NCBI GenBank assembly: GCA_949130495.1
Contig: OX422221.1
Location: 481,791,659-481,855,658, forward strand
Source: Sambucus nigra
Taxonomy: Eukaryota > Streptophyta > Magnoliopsida > Dipsacales > Adoxaceae
Reading direction: 5' to 3'
Length of the DNA: 64,000 nt
Below are positions 31,660 through 44,029 of the stretch, piece by piece. A program made the position numbers and the translations under genes. Numbering within the stretch: the first letter of the stretch is position 1; every line of letters starts with the position of its first letter. The notes under the pieces are model-generated. The model was not told the DNA's origin and did not search any database. It saw only the letters and a program-made list of their open reading frames with translations.

Positions 31660-34600
31660 GTTTAGGGGTGTCAATTGACTCCGGCATTTAAAATTATATG
31701 TTTGCGTAGTCCTTTGGGTTTGCTCTGTTCGTCTTTCTCACATTCTCTACAACATTAGACACACTTTTTCCAACTTGGTATTTACATAAGGTTTCAAATT
31801 CAAATATTAGAGCTTTTATGGGCATGATGGTATTGTTGTTCCTATTTATTCTGTTCGCTCATTTCATCGTAATTGTTTTGATTATATGATGTGGAGCATT
31901 AGGAGCATTTGTTGAAAATTTTGAATTCTTTAGTTGAAAATCGTTACAATCGTTGTTTCTTTTCCTTCTCATTTATATTTATAATTTAATTCAATTGTCA
32001 AAGAAACGGTTGATTTGAGGTCTTTGAAGCCTATTTCAACAAAAAAGTGGGGTATTCCTTATGCATGGTTACATGGAAGGTAACCCTCAATGTGAAGTCT
32101 ATCATCGATAATTTTATAAATTCTAAATTTGTTTATATGCGTAGTTCCTACTTTTGTTAATTTACTTAGGAACGTTGTTGGTGCGCCTCTCTGACTACAG
32201 TCTTCCTTTCATACTCTTTTTATGTGATCTAGGGTTTTTTGTGGTTCAATTGGGTTTGAATTTAGTAAATACCTACCAAGTGTTTAATATAATGCCTAGG
32301 AGAAATTATGGTTAGTTGGTGTTTAATTCTTTATGTTCGATTGGTATTTAACAATAGTTGTTTATACTTTTAGCGTAACAGTAGTTGTGACTTAGAAATT
32401 GATTTTGCAAAATTTACTTTTGTTTTTCTTTATATTTTGAATATTTCTGAGAAGTTTTTGCACAGGGTAAGTATTTTTAATATTTCTTAGCTTTGAAATT
32501 TCATTTTTATTGTAAATCATCAGTTGAAGAGATGGAGCTGAAGCTGAAGCAGTGTGTGGAAGTGGAGAGATTGGAGCTGAAGCAGTGTGTGGAGAGGGTG
32601 AGGTAGAGGAGTGTTGCTGGCCGTTCTCTCATGGCACTGATCGTATATATTTTACCCACCACCCAAGCTCTGTTATATGATCTTCAAGCTATAATTTGGA
32701 TACTGGAGGTAAGCATCCCAATGTAAAATTATTTAGGATTACTTCCGTTGATTCATTAGACAAAGTCCAATCCGTATCAATACTTAAATAACGGATTAAA
32801 CTAATATTGTTATTGAAGAGATGAAAATCATTGTGGTAATTGATTATGATATAGGTACTTAATAATATCATTTTTTTCATTACAACTGGGGTTTCGATGC
32901 TTCATTTTCTTATACATGACATAATACGGTCAGAGCTTAAGGCAGAACTTTATTCCAAAAGGCTGGACTTGGAAGTAGCCATTATAGGGGTTGAAATCTA
33001 AGGTAAGCATTACACAGATCTATACAATGTTGCGGATAGTTATTCGAATCCTCCCTATTTTAGGTTTCAAATACGATTTTGTTATTTTACTTGAAATTTT
33101 GATCCTCCCTAATCAGGTATGCTATGTTTAGTCTCTTATTTCATTGTTGTTTGTTCACTTTATGCAAAAAAAACTATGGGGTATTCTGGTGCTATTTTGA
33201 AGGTGTTCCCATGTGTAATATCCTTCTATTATGGTTTTTTTCATTATTTGTTACTTTTTTTCAATTATTTATTTCATTTAGGTTTTAAATGCTTCAATAA
33301 GGCGCAACTAATGGGGATTGGAATCTCATCCCTGCTACTTTAAGATCTGGATGCATATTTTCCCATGCTTAGAGAACAAATCACACAAAAAAATGATTTT
33401 ACTTGGATAACATACCATGGGACCTAAATCAGAATCTCATTATAAAAACATTGGATGTGTATTTTTCCAGGTGAACTATGAAGGTTTCAAAGAAGGTATG
33501 TGTAACTGGGAGAAAATGTACGGATAAGTTTTATTTTTGGCATACCGAGTATGTCATTGCATTTGGTACACAAAATGATGTTTACGTGATTTGATTGGTT
33601 ATCCAGAGAGTCCTATATGCAAGTAGTGTTTGTCCTACATTATTATTTGACCAATCTAATAATGGATACTTCATTTTGTATCCCCTTCCCTTCCATTAGA
33701 ACCAAACACAATCTGGGTAATTAATGTAATCCATGTTGATTATAGTCATTGATGCTATGTTGGAAAACTGTGTAATCTGTAGTCACTTCATTCTGTAATG
33801 CATTTTCATTGATTTATCATGTAGCCCATGTTGTAAAAGTTACATGTAGGTGTCCTTAAGAGTGGAATGCAATGTAATATAGAAGCTCAGCTGAAGTCGT
33901 GGGGTTCTTGCATCCCCGATGGTGAGAAGAATGTCACGGTATGTGGGTGGAGAAACTTTCGAAAAATGTGTGTGCTTTTCATAGATGTAGGGTGCACTAT
34001 AGGCCATTCATACGAGTTTGAAGAAAACCACTATTGTGCAGGCTTTCAATTTGAAACAAATACATTTTAGGGCCTATTTTGAATAAATTCTATGTTTTGT
34101 TGATGTCTTTATAATATTTTTCAAATAATGTGATTCTAAGTATCCTATTACAGTTACTGCTATCCTTATTGCCCTACTATATGCTCTATTTTTTTTAATG
34201 TACACTTCATTGCCTAATTTTGATACGCTGACATCTATCTCTTTGTTGGCGATTTTGCTACATGCCTAATGCCTTAATTCATATTTTTTCCAATGTACAC
34301 TTCATGTTTTTAACACTAATTTATTCCCTTTAGGTGTACCAGTCAGGGGAGTCAATGTATGCACTGAAATATGCATTAAAGTTTACATAGAAGTACCATG
34401 CAGGTGAATTGTAAGAATCTCGATCGGGAACTAAGATTTGTATGTCATGCTATGCAAAAAGTGGATATCAAATTAAAGATATAAGTTTGGTTTTTATTTT
34501 TAATGGAATGGTTTGAGATATATTTTTGTTAACCATTTTTGCAGTTGGACATAGCTGAATTGATGGGAATAATGTAACCATTTCGCGGTGGTTGCAGCTG

Positions 34601-35990
34601 CCCGTGGGGGTGGTGCTGTTGCACCTGGCCGAAGGGCTGGATAGGCAGGCCTCCAGCATGATGTCGTAGTGTGAGCAAAGGAGGCCTGGGGGGTTTGATT
34701 TAGGTTGAGGTTGGTATTTTAGGATCGCATTGGCACATGCGCAACATGACACAAAACAATGGAGGGGTCTGCTACTACCAAAATCTCAAGGCCGCCTTAC
34801 ATGTGCAGGTTGTATGTGCGTATGTATTTCTTTTGATATTGTCTGAGTATTCATTATGTTATCATTGAGACTCTATTTTTGGTATTGTTCAAATCCCCGA
34901 CATATATCTGTTGTTAATGTTGTTATCTATGTTATTAACACTCTTATCTCTATTGTCCAACTATACATCTGTATCATATGTTATATGTGTTCTTAACCAT
35001 ATGATACAGATGAAGGCAATCAAAACAGTGTTATGAACACATTGCCTTCAGCTGATCGCTTTTTTTGTTTGATCGCTCTATACAACATAATCAAGCTTCA
35101 ATTATCTCAAGGTTGGTACTCTTTTTCCTTTCTTTTTTTTCTTTTCTTTTTTCTTTTCGATTATATGAATAGTTACTTTACTTAAGTAGCCACCCTGATG
35201 CGTAATTAGTAACAGCCCTGATGCAATAATTAGTAGCAGCCCTGAATAATTAGTGAATTGGTAGTAAACCTGAATTGGTAGCAACCCTCTATTACTCAAA
35301 GTATGTTATTTTACTGTTTTGTCCAACCGTGTTATTTTTTATTGGAATTGAATTAGGATTATTATTCATTGTCTTTTGCGGAGGGGGCATTTCAAAGGAA
35401 TTCAAGAACTCATTTGCGAACCTTATTGTGAATATGGATCGCTTAATTAAATTGATTCTAATATAGTCATACTAAAGAATTCCAATCTTATTTGAATTAA
35501 TGCATGTTTCAATTTGCTAATCATCTTTCTTTGTGCTAATCATTTTTATTTGTGACTTTTTTTGGGTAATACATGTTTCAATTTTCTAACATTTTATCTC
35601 GACACTTTCATTGCCTCCCCGGGAGCCGCAAACATCGGTTCTACTATAAGTGACAGCTGCATATATCTCTATATATCACTTTGTAAGTTGATTCCAAGAG
35701 ATATAGGTTTTTAGGGAATGAAATTCATTCACTTTTTGTAGGTTGATTCCAATGATTGAATGAGTTTGAAAGTAAAAAAAATTCATCGTTGATCTATGGT
35801 ATTCTAAACTTCAACATCAAGAGCTTAATCGCACAAAAAATACAGCGTTGATCATTGATTAACACAGAACATAGAAGCCTATGTTGAAGGCGGGGAACGC
35901 ACATCGCAGGTCTATTTTTTACTTTTTGGATTTCTACTTAGGCATTATGTGATTAACATAACATGTACTTTGATTCAGAAGCTGCTCGGA
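31660..35990. other. Unassigned AT-rich stretch with exon/intron-like junctions
   Basis: No convincing protein family. Short open stretches exist (for example 33867-34070, 67 codons, with WRNFRKMCVLFIDVG) but match nothing I recognise. Several AG/GTAAGC-like junctions (near 32709, 33002) and pyrimidine tracts suggest decayed intron-containing gene pieces. 34580-34700 is locally GC-rich. Confidence 0.3.
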
Positions 35991-36091
35991 TGTTCAACAA
36001 ATTCAGAATGAATGCATATGCATATACGCAGATTGCATATATGCATCTGCATTTATGTGGGTATTTTATTTGCAAAATTAATTTTACTAAT

Positions 36092-36120
36092 GCTTGGCGC
36101 AATGGTAAAAGTTCGGGCTA
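36092..36120 (+). repeat. Truncated tRNA-derived SINE head (A box)
   Basis: GCTTGGCGCAATGGTAAAAG matches the 5' head of plant Au-like SINEs, including the Pol III A box TGGCGCAATGG. No B box follows, so only the first ~25 bases remain. A weaker duplicate, ACTTGGCGCATTTTA, lies near 36160 in a local duplication. Confidence 0.4.
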
Positions 36121-36988
36121 TTGCAGTTTGTTTATTATTTTCTTCTTAATTTTACTAATACTTGGCGCATTTTATTCTCAAGAATTGCAGTTTATTTATT
36201 ATTTTCTTCTTTATTTCTGAAACAGGTTGTTTATATTAATGGACGCCCTTTTGTTTTGCGTGAGGTGGAGTGTCCCTTCTCCAATCTTGAATATACGATG
36301 TGTTATTTGATCATCCCTTCACACATTGATACACGCTATATATTTTTTCAAATATCTACATCGATATTTATTGTATAAATTGTATGATTGGTTGCATCCT
36401 GGCATCTATTTGTATGACATACGGTGTGACATATCAATAGCACCGGAAACAAAGATAACAATTACATACAAACTTTCACAAAATGCATTAATCATCTTCC
36501 TTCCTTGGAGAATGGGTACATAAACGGTGCTAACTAAATGTGGAATATCTCCTATTCGTTTAATTCTGAAGAACTTTTAATTCTGAAATTGTGCAAATAC
36601 CTGTGTTTGTGTGATATGTTTTAAGTTTTCAATCTTTACAACTGTTTCATACTTCTTTGTTATTTTCTTTCTTCACTTTCACACACTTCACTTTAGTTTG
36701 AAATATGTCACTCTTACATGATTCTGTTACTGTTATCCACACCTGATGCTGACACTATTATCGACACATATTGTTGACTTATGTCACTCTCACACACTCC
36801 ACTTTAGTTTGAAATACTTTGTGAATATGTATATTTGTTGACAGATGACTCATATGGCCAAGATCCGGAATGACATATATTTTAGGGTCTCGATAAACAA
36901 ACTCATGCGGATGAAATGTATGGTCTTTTCTATTCTTTAGATATGATATTGGTTATTTTATTTCTCACATTTTTTAGAATTTTGACAT

Positions 36989-37134
36989 AATTTTTCTATA
37001 TTGCTTGCATATACAGTTATTCTCGGTCAAAATTCTCCACAAGTTGTCGTCTCGAGAATCTCTAGAGCTTTGAAGGATGTGGCATACTCATTCAGCGAGG
37101 AAGATGAAGAAGAAAAAGATCCGTCTAAAGCCCT
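36989..37134 (+). pseudogene. SPT16: SPT16 (FACT complex) gene fragment
   Basis: One frame reads NFSILLAYTVILG, then ALKDVAYSFSEEDEEEK. This corresponds to the end of the peptidase-like domain and the acidic linker of plant SPT16, whose conserved core is NFS-L-LLADTV and K-VKDVAYSF-E-EEE; the aspartate of LLAD is tyrosine here. SPT16 is a histone chaperone subunit acting in the nucleus during transcription. Only about 48 codons are present. A stop lies just upstream and unrelated sequence just downstream, so this is a fragment carried by a mobile element or a relic, not a gene. Confidence 0.7.
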
Positions 37135-37194
37135 TGGACCTAAGTTGATATATATGTTATTTTTGTTATGAAGTTTATTTCATTGAATTACTTG

Positions 37195-37490
37195 TTAGAT
37201 GAATTTAAGATCATTTAATATTGTTGGATTTGTTGTTATCCCTTAAGAGGGTGGTTAGTCCATTAAACAAAGGAGACTATGTCCAATTTTTTTTAAATGG
37301 ACACTTTGTTTATTAGAGGTAATATGAATTCAGTTGATGAATATAATATATTTCATGTTATATGTGAGTTTGTTTAATGAATTTAGATTATTTGAATAGT
37401 GCTGGACAATTTGTTATTTGTTAAGCAGGGTAGATAGTCATATAAACAAGGGAGATTATGACTAATTTTTTTAAAATTACACTTTGTTTT
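37195..37490. repeat. Diverged tandem duplication, about 180 bp x2
   Basis: Two copies share GAATTTA-GAT-ATTT, TTGTTAT...TTAAG, GG-TAG-TAGTC, AAACAA-GGAGA-TATG and ACACTTTGTTT. The copies start near 37198 and 37378. Non-coding. Confidence 0.6.
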
Positions 37491-37589
37491 GTTTTGTTTT
37501 GTTGGGGAACGATATTTTTGTTGTTTTGCGATTACGAACTTTGAAAATTTTTCGACGGTTCGCGATTACGTACTTTGGACAATTTTCGT

Positions 37590-37605
37590 CGTGCCTTCAG
37601 GCACG
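37590..37605 (+). other. Perfect hairpin CGTGCC/GGCACG
   Basis: Six-base stem with a TTCA loop, followed by GGCATACACTAC. It is compatible with a Helitron 3' terminal hairpin. Confidence 0.4.
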
Positions 37606-37617
37606 GGCATACACTAC

Positions 37618-38750
37618 TATATATATACATTAGAGAGTGATAACTTTGTGAATCAAAAGGTTTTTAAGCCAAAAGTAACGAGGAATTTTGTAATAAGTTT
37701 GCATAAATCGTCTTAACACAAGTCTCTATGAAAAACTGTACGAAGCATGTATTTATAAGTCGATACAAAATTCGAGGTGGCGTCATTCGTTCGAACGAAA
37801 ACAAGCTTTGTTCAAACGAGAAAGGCTTTTCGTTAGAACGGCATCAAGTTCATTAGAACAAAAATAGTATCTCATTTGAACGATCTTAGGACGAAGACAA
37901 ACTGTATGCCTTCGAGCCCTCGTTAAATGCTCATTACATAAAATAAAGAAACGAGGATCTAACGTGTTTGACTTTTCGTTCGAATGATAATGACTCCTCA
38001 TTTGAATGAAGTCATTGAATTTTGAAAAAAAATTAAACATAAAAGATTGCTTCATTTTTTTAATAAAAGAACTCCCAATATAAATGTAAATATATACAAA
38101 CTCCTAAATAATTTATACCTTCATAATGTGGGATGATGGAAATTTGATTCTTCGTAACAACTCGAGTCAAATGGTAATGGGATACGCCAAAAACTATATA
38201 AGCCTAAGCTATAAGCAAATGACAAAAATTATGCTCTTACAAGGTCATTGTTCCCATAACTAGACCCAAAATCAAACATAGAAGGGTTAGGTAAGGTGAT
38301 TATATCTAGACTATCTATATCATGTCTAGTTGTGGATCTAAATTACTTTTAAATGTGGTGAATAACAATCGAATTATTATCAACCCAAGCACCCTTCATT
38401 TTCATCTTATTAAATGCGCTTTTACTTCTACGGCTTAGGGTGGAATCATGGAAAAAACTAGTGTTCTATCACCATTAAAAATAAATTGAATTGTAGACTA
38501 CTGATGACACCAATACCACCCCTCTTGATTCAAGACATTAGTATAATATATACGAAGAAGTTTCTTGAGAGTGTAAAGTTTGTGGAAGAACTTCTTTTCT
38601 TGGACCATTTGAATATCCTTAGGCTTAACCAAGATCCTTTTTAATTTTTGACTATATTCTTAAAAAACTTTATGCTCCAGATTTTAGTGCGGTAAACATA
38701 ATTCAACATTGCAATTTAAATCTTCATCAATATCCCTCCAAAATTTAAGA
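37618..38750. other. Unassigned AT-rich flank
   Basis: No gene recognised. 37770-38010 contains several GTTCGAACGA/TTCGTTCGAA-like words and a TATA-like TATTTATAAG near 37750, so it may be part of an LTR, perhaps of C1. The target side of the LINE ends with CAAAATTTAAGAA before its poly(A) end. Confidence 0.3.
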
Positions 38751-39849
38751 ATTTTTTTTTTTATGAAATGCAATATATTAGAAAATGCTAAAGTCCAGAA
38801 AAATAAACTCCAAGAGAAAAAAACTATAACAAACCAGCTTAGACAAACAAAACCAAACAAACTCCACAACCTATAAGAAAAAAAAACCCAAACCGCAAAC
38901 AACAACCTAATCTTCGAATGGACATGGAAATCTCTAGAACAAACACACGCGTCAGAAATCAGACAAACCCATCCATGCATCACAACCAACAACAAACCAC
39001 TAAAACAAAAGCTTCTCTTACAAACCAGCGCACAAATTCTCTGGACTCCATCAATCAAGTCAAACAAACACAGACCACCATGGAGACGAAACCACACCCA
39101 AAGATCTCTAGCCACCAGAAAACACCAGTTATAGAGAGATGACAAACCCAACCAAAAAAAAATTCCTACACAACACCAGCATGCCTTCTAACACTCAAGA
39201 TTTAAACTCTATACATCCTTATACACCAAATCAACCATAAAAATAATGTAACCCTCATAAACTCCAGATCTTCCTTCGAACTGCCAAACAAGCAATAAAC
39301 AACCACCAAATCTCCATAAGTACGATTCCATGTTGTAACTCAGCTTCAGAATTCGATCCAGACTACCATCTGAAGGTATGCGTAGCAAAAGCCAAGATGC
39401 AAACTCCAAACTCAACTCCAAGATCAAAGAAAGATGCATGCAAAGAAAAAGCAAAAACTAAGTTACCAACTTTAAACTTAGCTCCAAGGTCAAGTAAAGA
39501 CGCATGCAAAAGGTCAAAATAGAAAGAGAAGTCCAAAACGCACTCCAGAGCCAAAACATGCTCTAAACGCTGGTCTCATAAGTATTAGGCATTAAATCTA
39601 CACCATTTCTCCACTCATATAAGAACTTCCTATCTTTACTGAATCCATATATTTTAATATTCTTCATATCAGAGAAAATAACTTTCTATAACTCATAAAC
39701 CCCCTTTTCCAACATGATAGAACGAAAACTAACATCCTACCAGTATACTGAATACAGAAAAGCTTTATCTAAGAATATTTTCAGACAGTCTATAGAACTT
39801 TATAATTTCCTAATTTTTACAACTTCTCTTAACTTTAGGCCATCTGCAT

Positions 39850-40123
39850 GTAGAGTTAAAAGTTGACACTTTAATATCGTTTGCTATTTCTTCAACATTT
39901 CTTGATTGGGCATTGAATACTCTATTGTTCCTCTTTCTTTATATGAAATAAGTTGCAGTAGCTAGAATCATATTCCTTACTTCGTTTTAAAAATTGATAG
40001 TCTGATTTGATAACATACTGATTTCTCTATGATTACTGCTTTATGCCTTTTAGCTCCTATATTGTTATAGCTTGATTCCCACACTTGTTTCGAAAAAGGG
40101 CAGATAAAAAATAGATAATCTCT
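39850..40123 (-). pseudogene. LINE ORF2 C-terminus (zf-RVT end)
   Basis: The minus strand reads ESRDYLFFICPFSKQVWE, the cysteine/histidine-type zf-RVT block found after plant LINE reverse transcriptases, and then ILATATYFI-stop-RKRNNRVFN, the conserved tail. The piece joins the other fragment at 45849. Stops are present. Confidence 0.8.
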
Positions 40124-40128
40124 AGATT

Positions 40129-43100
40129 CTGTACCCACACTTTTATGAGAAATTAAATTCAATAATTAAATGTAATTTGGAAATTTAAAAATTATCGTGA
40201 ATTGTAAATTCTTGGAGTTTTCAAGGATTAGATAATTTTCGATGGAAGTTATATTTACTTTTGGGATTAAGCTTAAGTCGGAGTATTTTAATTATATATC
40301 GCAGCTGGGTAAAGCGACAGAGGATATTATTTTTAATGGGAATACCGCATTAAGTTGTGTGGGGTTAAATTACTAATTTGCGATCAATTACCTCGGATGG
40401 AAATTTTGAGTGCGCAGTGAGTCTCGAAATGGCCGAGATAGTCAGAATAGAGTATTCGGGAGTCGTAATTGAGTTTCGAGAATTTTTGGATTAATAGAGA
40501 CTCGCAATTGAGTAAACGAGTCATTTTTGGGTTTAAAGGGATAAACCCTTATTTTCTCTTTATAAAGGCACGGAAGAGTGGGAGAAAATAAAGAAAAGAG
40601 ATAAAATAAGAAAGGAAGAAAGGAGATGGGAGAAAGAGGAGAGAAAAGGGATTTTCAAGCCAAACTCCGCCAGATTCGACTCGGGTGGTCGTCGGATTTC
40701 ATCCTTCAGGAAAGTGTTTACTTGCTTTATTTGATTTTAAGCATAAATCTCATATTACAATTGGTAATAACAAACCCTAAAGATTTTGGGTTGGGTTTTC
40801 GTGGATTAAACGGGTTTTTTTGGAAGTTTAACGGGTAAATCCCGAAAATTATGAAATTGGAGTAACTTAGAATTTAATCGAAATTAATGGTTGATTCTTG
40901 GTTTTAGGATGTTTAGAACTGATTTCGTTAGTGTATATTTAGTTGGGTGTTGTTAGATGTTGGTAAAAACAAAGGAATTTGAGTTTGGAGGTTTGAAAAT
41001 GGCCGAAACAGTCTCGGAGAAGACGATGAACAGTAACCAGCGTCATTGCCGAATTGATTCGGCCTAAACGCGAATCGATTCGGCTCTTGGTCAAAAAATG
41101 AAATTTGTAGACATTTTCGATATGGTCACGTGGGCGCCAACCGCGTATTTTTCTGAATTTTTTTGGATTTATAATTATTTTTCTACGAAATCCAGTCCGA
41201 GATCGAAATCGTTAGTTAGAAATCAAACCTGATATTGGGAGAATTAAGGCAAGAATTATTTGGAGATAAATATTAGGGGTTCCTAAATATAGAGTGGGGA
41301 CCTCTAGATTATTATTTGAGTGAAATGTAGTCCTTGGGTTCGTGGAAATGGAATCCACGACCTATTTAAATTAAGGGTGTTTGGCGACGAATATTTTTGG
41401 GATAATTTCAGTAATCATTTAGGCTTATATAATTATGCGCATAGAAAACATAATTATATCGATTATGGTTGAGTACATCCTACGAGACTATTAGGATAAA
41501 TTTTGGAAAATGTGTATTTACTTAGTGTGAATTAGTGTAGTTGGAGAAATTGTATAAATCCTTAAGTGTGAATAAAGTACAAGTTATTTATCAAGTGAGG
41601 GGATATTTTTGGGTTTAGTATCGTGAGTGTACGAATACTTAAATGCTATTATTAGTGAGAATCTTTGGGATTATTGGTCATCGCTATGTGTGATTGGCAA
41701 TTATGACCATTTATGTATTTTTATGGAATATATGTATACAATGTAACTATAGTATATATATTATATCATACAAATACATATGAATCTGTGTGTGATTTGT
41801 ATATGTGTATTTAGAGGCTAGTTTCCACGGGCTTTCCTTTGGTATAGGGTTGGAACAGCCAGAGTATATATTTTCTCTAGTGCAATCCAGGGAGGTTGCG
41901 CAATGTGGGTGAATCCCGTGGCTTGAAGAGTAGGGAGAGTATAGTCCCCAGGTCATTATCGTCCCGCATTCGAGTGAGATGTGTGTAACTCCACTTGGAG
42001 GGGGAACATGACCGCCTCCACCGTTGTGTATTTTTATTTACCATATCCATTGAGAGAGTCTGGCTTGGTACCGTGGTATAGTGAGTAAACATGGATGTTG
42101 GATCGGCACTATGAGACTATATCCTCGAGTTATAGCTCGTTGGGATGGTTATTGTACTTGTGTGTATAGTACATTACTTGTGTATGAGAACAAGATCTCA
42201 TATCTCTATGAGAGTAAAGAGATAAATTGAATATGAAATGAAAAAGAGTTAATTCTCATTCCGGGAGATTGTATCCGGACTTAAAATGTGAAATGTATAT
42301 GAAAGTGAGTATGAAAAATAAAGATGAGTATGTTGTCTATATTTATTTATACGAGTATATATATATATATATATATATAAGTTGAGTACGGAGGGTCTGA
42401 TGGATCTCGACGATCGACCTTGCCAAGTAGTAGTGTATCGGGGAGTTCCTTGTTTAGATTTCGCTTCGCGAGACACCCCACGCACGAACATGGCTTAGTG
42501 TTGAGACTGGGAGAAGTTTAACCCTTAGTGCTCTAGTTTTGGGTTTTCTTATATGAGATTATATATATGTTGTGTACTGAGGGTCTAATGGATCTCGATG
42601 ATTGACCTTGCCAAGTAGTAGTGTGTCGGGGGGGGGGGGGGGTTCCTTATTTGAATTTCACTTCGCGAGACACCCCACGCACGAATATGGCATAACATTG
42701 AGACTGGGGAGAAGTTTATCCCTTAGTACTTGGTTTGCTTAGGACTTTTAGAGTTTGGGAGTGATGGATTAGTTAGGCAGCGTAGCTGGACTAGGATGTA
42801 TAGAGGGATGCGCTAGGTGTGCACTATTAGAAGAGACATAAGGGGTATCTCATGGGAGTGCGATACCACTTTAAATATGAGATAAAATATTTTTTTTAAA
42901 ATAAAGCATTTATGCACTTGATAAATATTTTCACAACTCGGGCTCTGACCCGTTTCTATATTTTTCTTCTCTTGCTATATATTATATATATATAGGTGTC
43001 CAGACACAGGGACGCCTGGATGATCCTTTCGAGTCAGACGTCAGCTCCAGCAGCTGTGGATGCATGCAGGTTTGATTTAGACGCCTATATTCTTGCGATC

Positions 43101-43442
43101 TAGATATGAAGCATTGTAGTTACTCTTGGGCCGAAAGCCCAATTGTATTTATTTATTCTCTCACCGCCTTTTTGTGCAGCATTCGATTGGGTTGTATTAT
43201 ATTTGAACCGAGTGTTCAGTTAATTTATCTCTTTCCAGTTTCATTTATTTAAACTGTGTGAATGTTTTAATTGTATAGTTTGTTTAAAAATATTAGTTAA
43301 ATAAAATTTTGACGCCAGCCTAATAGGTTATTAGTAATTAATTGGGTTTTCGACAGTGATGCTGAGAATGATCCATATGCGACTCCTGCTTTAATTTGAT
43401 ATAGGAGTGATTGCCCGGTATTTTATTAGGTGGATTATCACA
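40129..43442 (+). repeat. LTR-C 5' LTR
   Basis: 3314 bp, unusually long. It contains a 188-bp internal tandem duplication (42381 and 42569), TA runs and a 15-base G run (42628-42642). The 3' 1.86 kb (41579-43442) is duplicated at 44030-45848. Confidence 0.85.
42381..42730. repeat. 188-bp tandem duplication in LTR-C
   Basis: Two copies of a unit reading GTTG-GTAC-GAGGGTCT, GGATCTCGA, CCTTGCCAAGTAGTAGTG, CACTTCGCGAGACACCCC-type sequence and TTGAGACTGGG. The same pair exists in the 3' LTR remnant at about 44801 and 44990. Confidence 0.85.
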
Positions 43443-43444
43443 TA

Positions 43445-43456
43445 TGGTATCAGAGC
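43445..43456 (+). other. LTR-C primer binding site
   Basis: TGGTATCAGAGC two bases after the LTR end; initiator Met type. Confidence 0.88.
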
Positions 43457-44029
43457 ATCAGGTTCTAGTGTCCTTAGGAATCTGTGCGGACGTACTACGC
43501 TTTTAGCATTGCTCTCGATTTGTTATAGAGCCTTATGATTAGGATTGATGATTCCTCTTGTGAGATTTCATTCTCGAGCCATATTGTGAGATTATAGTAA
43601 ATCCTTTGCGCGCTCGTTCGAGATTCGTGTGCTAATCGAGGAAGGGTGACCAAGGAAGGCCGTGATGAGGGCAGCAGGAGGCGAAACTTAGCTAAAGCAG
43701 CTAGTGGAAGTCAGAGACTAGGACCGGATTATAGGTCATTCTCCTTGTGGCATTTGTTAAGAAATGTTGTAACGCCTACTAAAGAATAGTAGCTACGAGT
43801 ACCCCAGTACCACTATAGTAGAGAGTGGTATAAGTTGAATTACCCGGTGAAGCAAAGGGTTCGAAAGGGGTCATTGATAAGGACCATATTTGAAGTTAAG
43901 TCATGCAAGTAAGTGTGGTATGATTGAGCAGGAGTGAAAGGCTCAGAAGTTTTGACTTAGAGAGGGGTATGAAAATATCTAGGTGTGAAAATTTGAGGAA
44001 ATTTTTTCACTCGTAGGAGAAATTTTGGA
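43457..44029 (+). other. LTR-C internal remnant
   Basis: Leader-like sequence without a coding frame. It includes AGTTGAATTACCCGGTGAAG and ends at the deletion junction before ACAAGTTATTTATC, where 3' LTR sequence resumes. No PPT is found. Confidence 0.6.

Larger units (their letters stand above)
30104..37617 (+). mobile_element. Candidate Helitron-like unit carrying gene fragments
   Basis: The left end TC followed by a TATATAATAAAG stretch resembles plant Helitron 5' termini. Near the right end a six-base-pair hairpin CGTGCC-TTCA-GGCACG (37590-37605) sits about 10 bases before ACACTACT, close to but not exactly a CTRR end. Inside lie an SPT16-like fragment, splice-site-like junctions and tandem repeats; Helitrons often carry such captured pieces. 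No Rep/helicase domain is present, so it would be non-autonomous. The boundaries are uncertain; it may also be decayed unique DNA. Confidence 0.35.

Noticed and set aside
36222..36540. Frame with VVYINGRPFVLREVECPF considered as another captured exon
   Set aside because: I could not match it to SPT16 or any family I know; left in the candidate Helitron as unassigned.
38684..39151. 155-codon minus-strand frame (LWVWFRLHGGLCLFD)
   Set aside because: It lies in the 3' UTR of the LINE just before the poly(A) tail; hydrophobic T-rich translation with no family.
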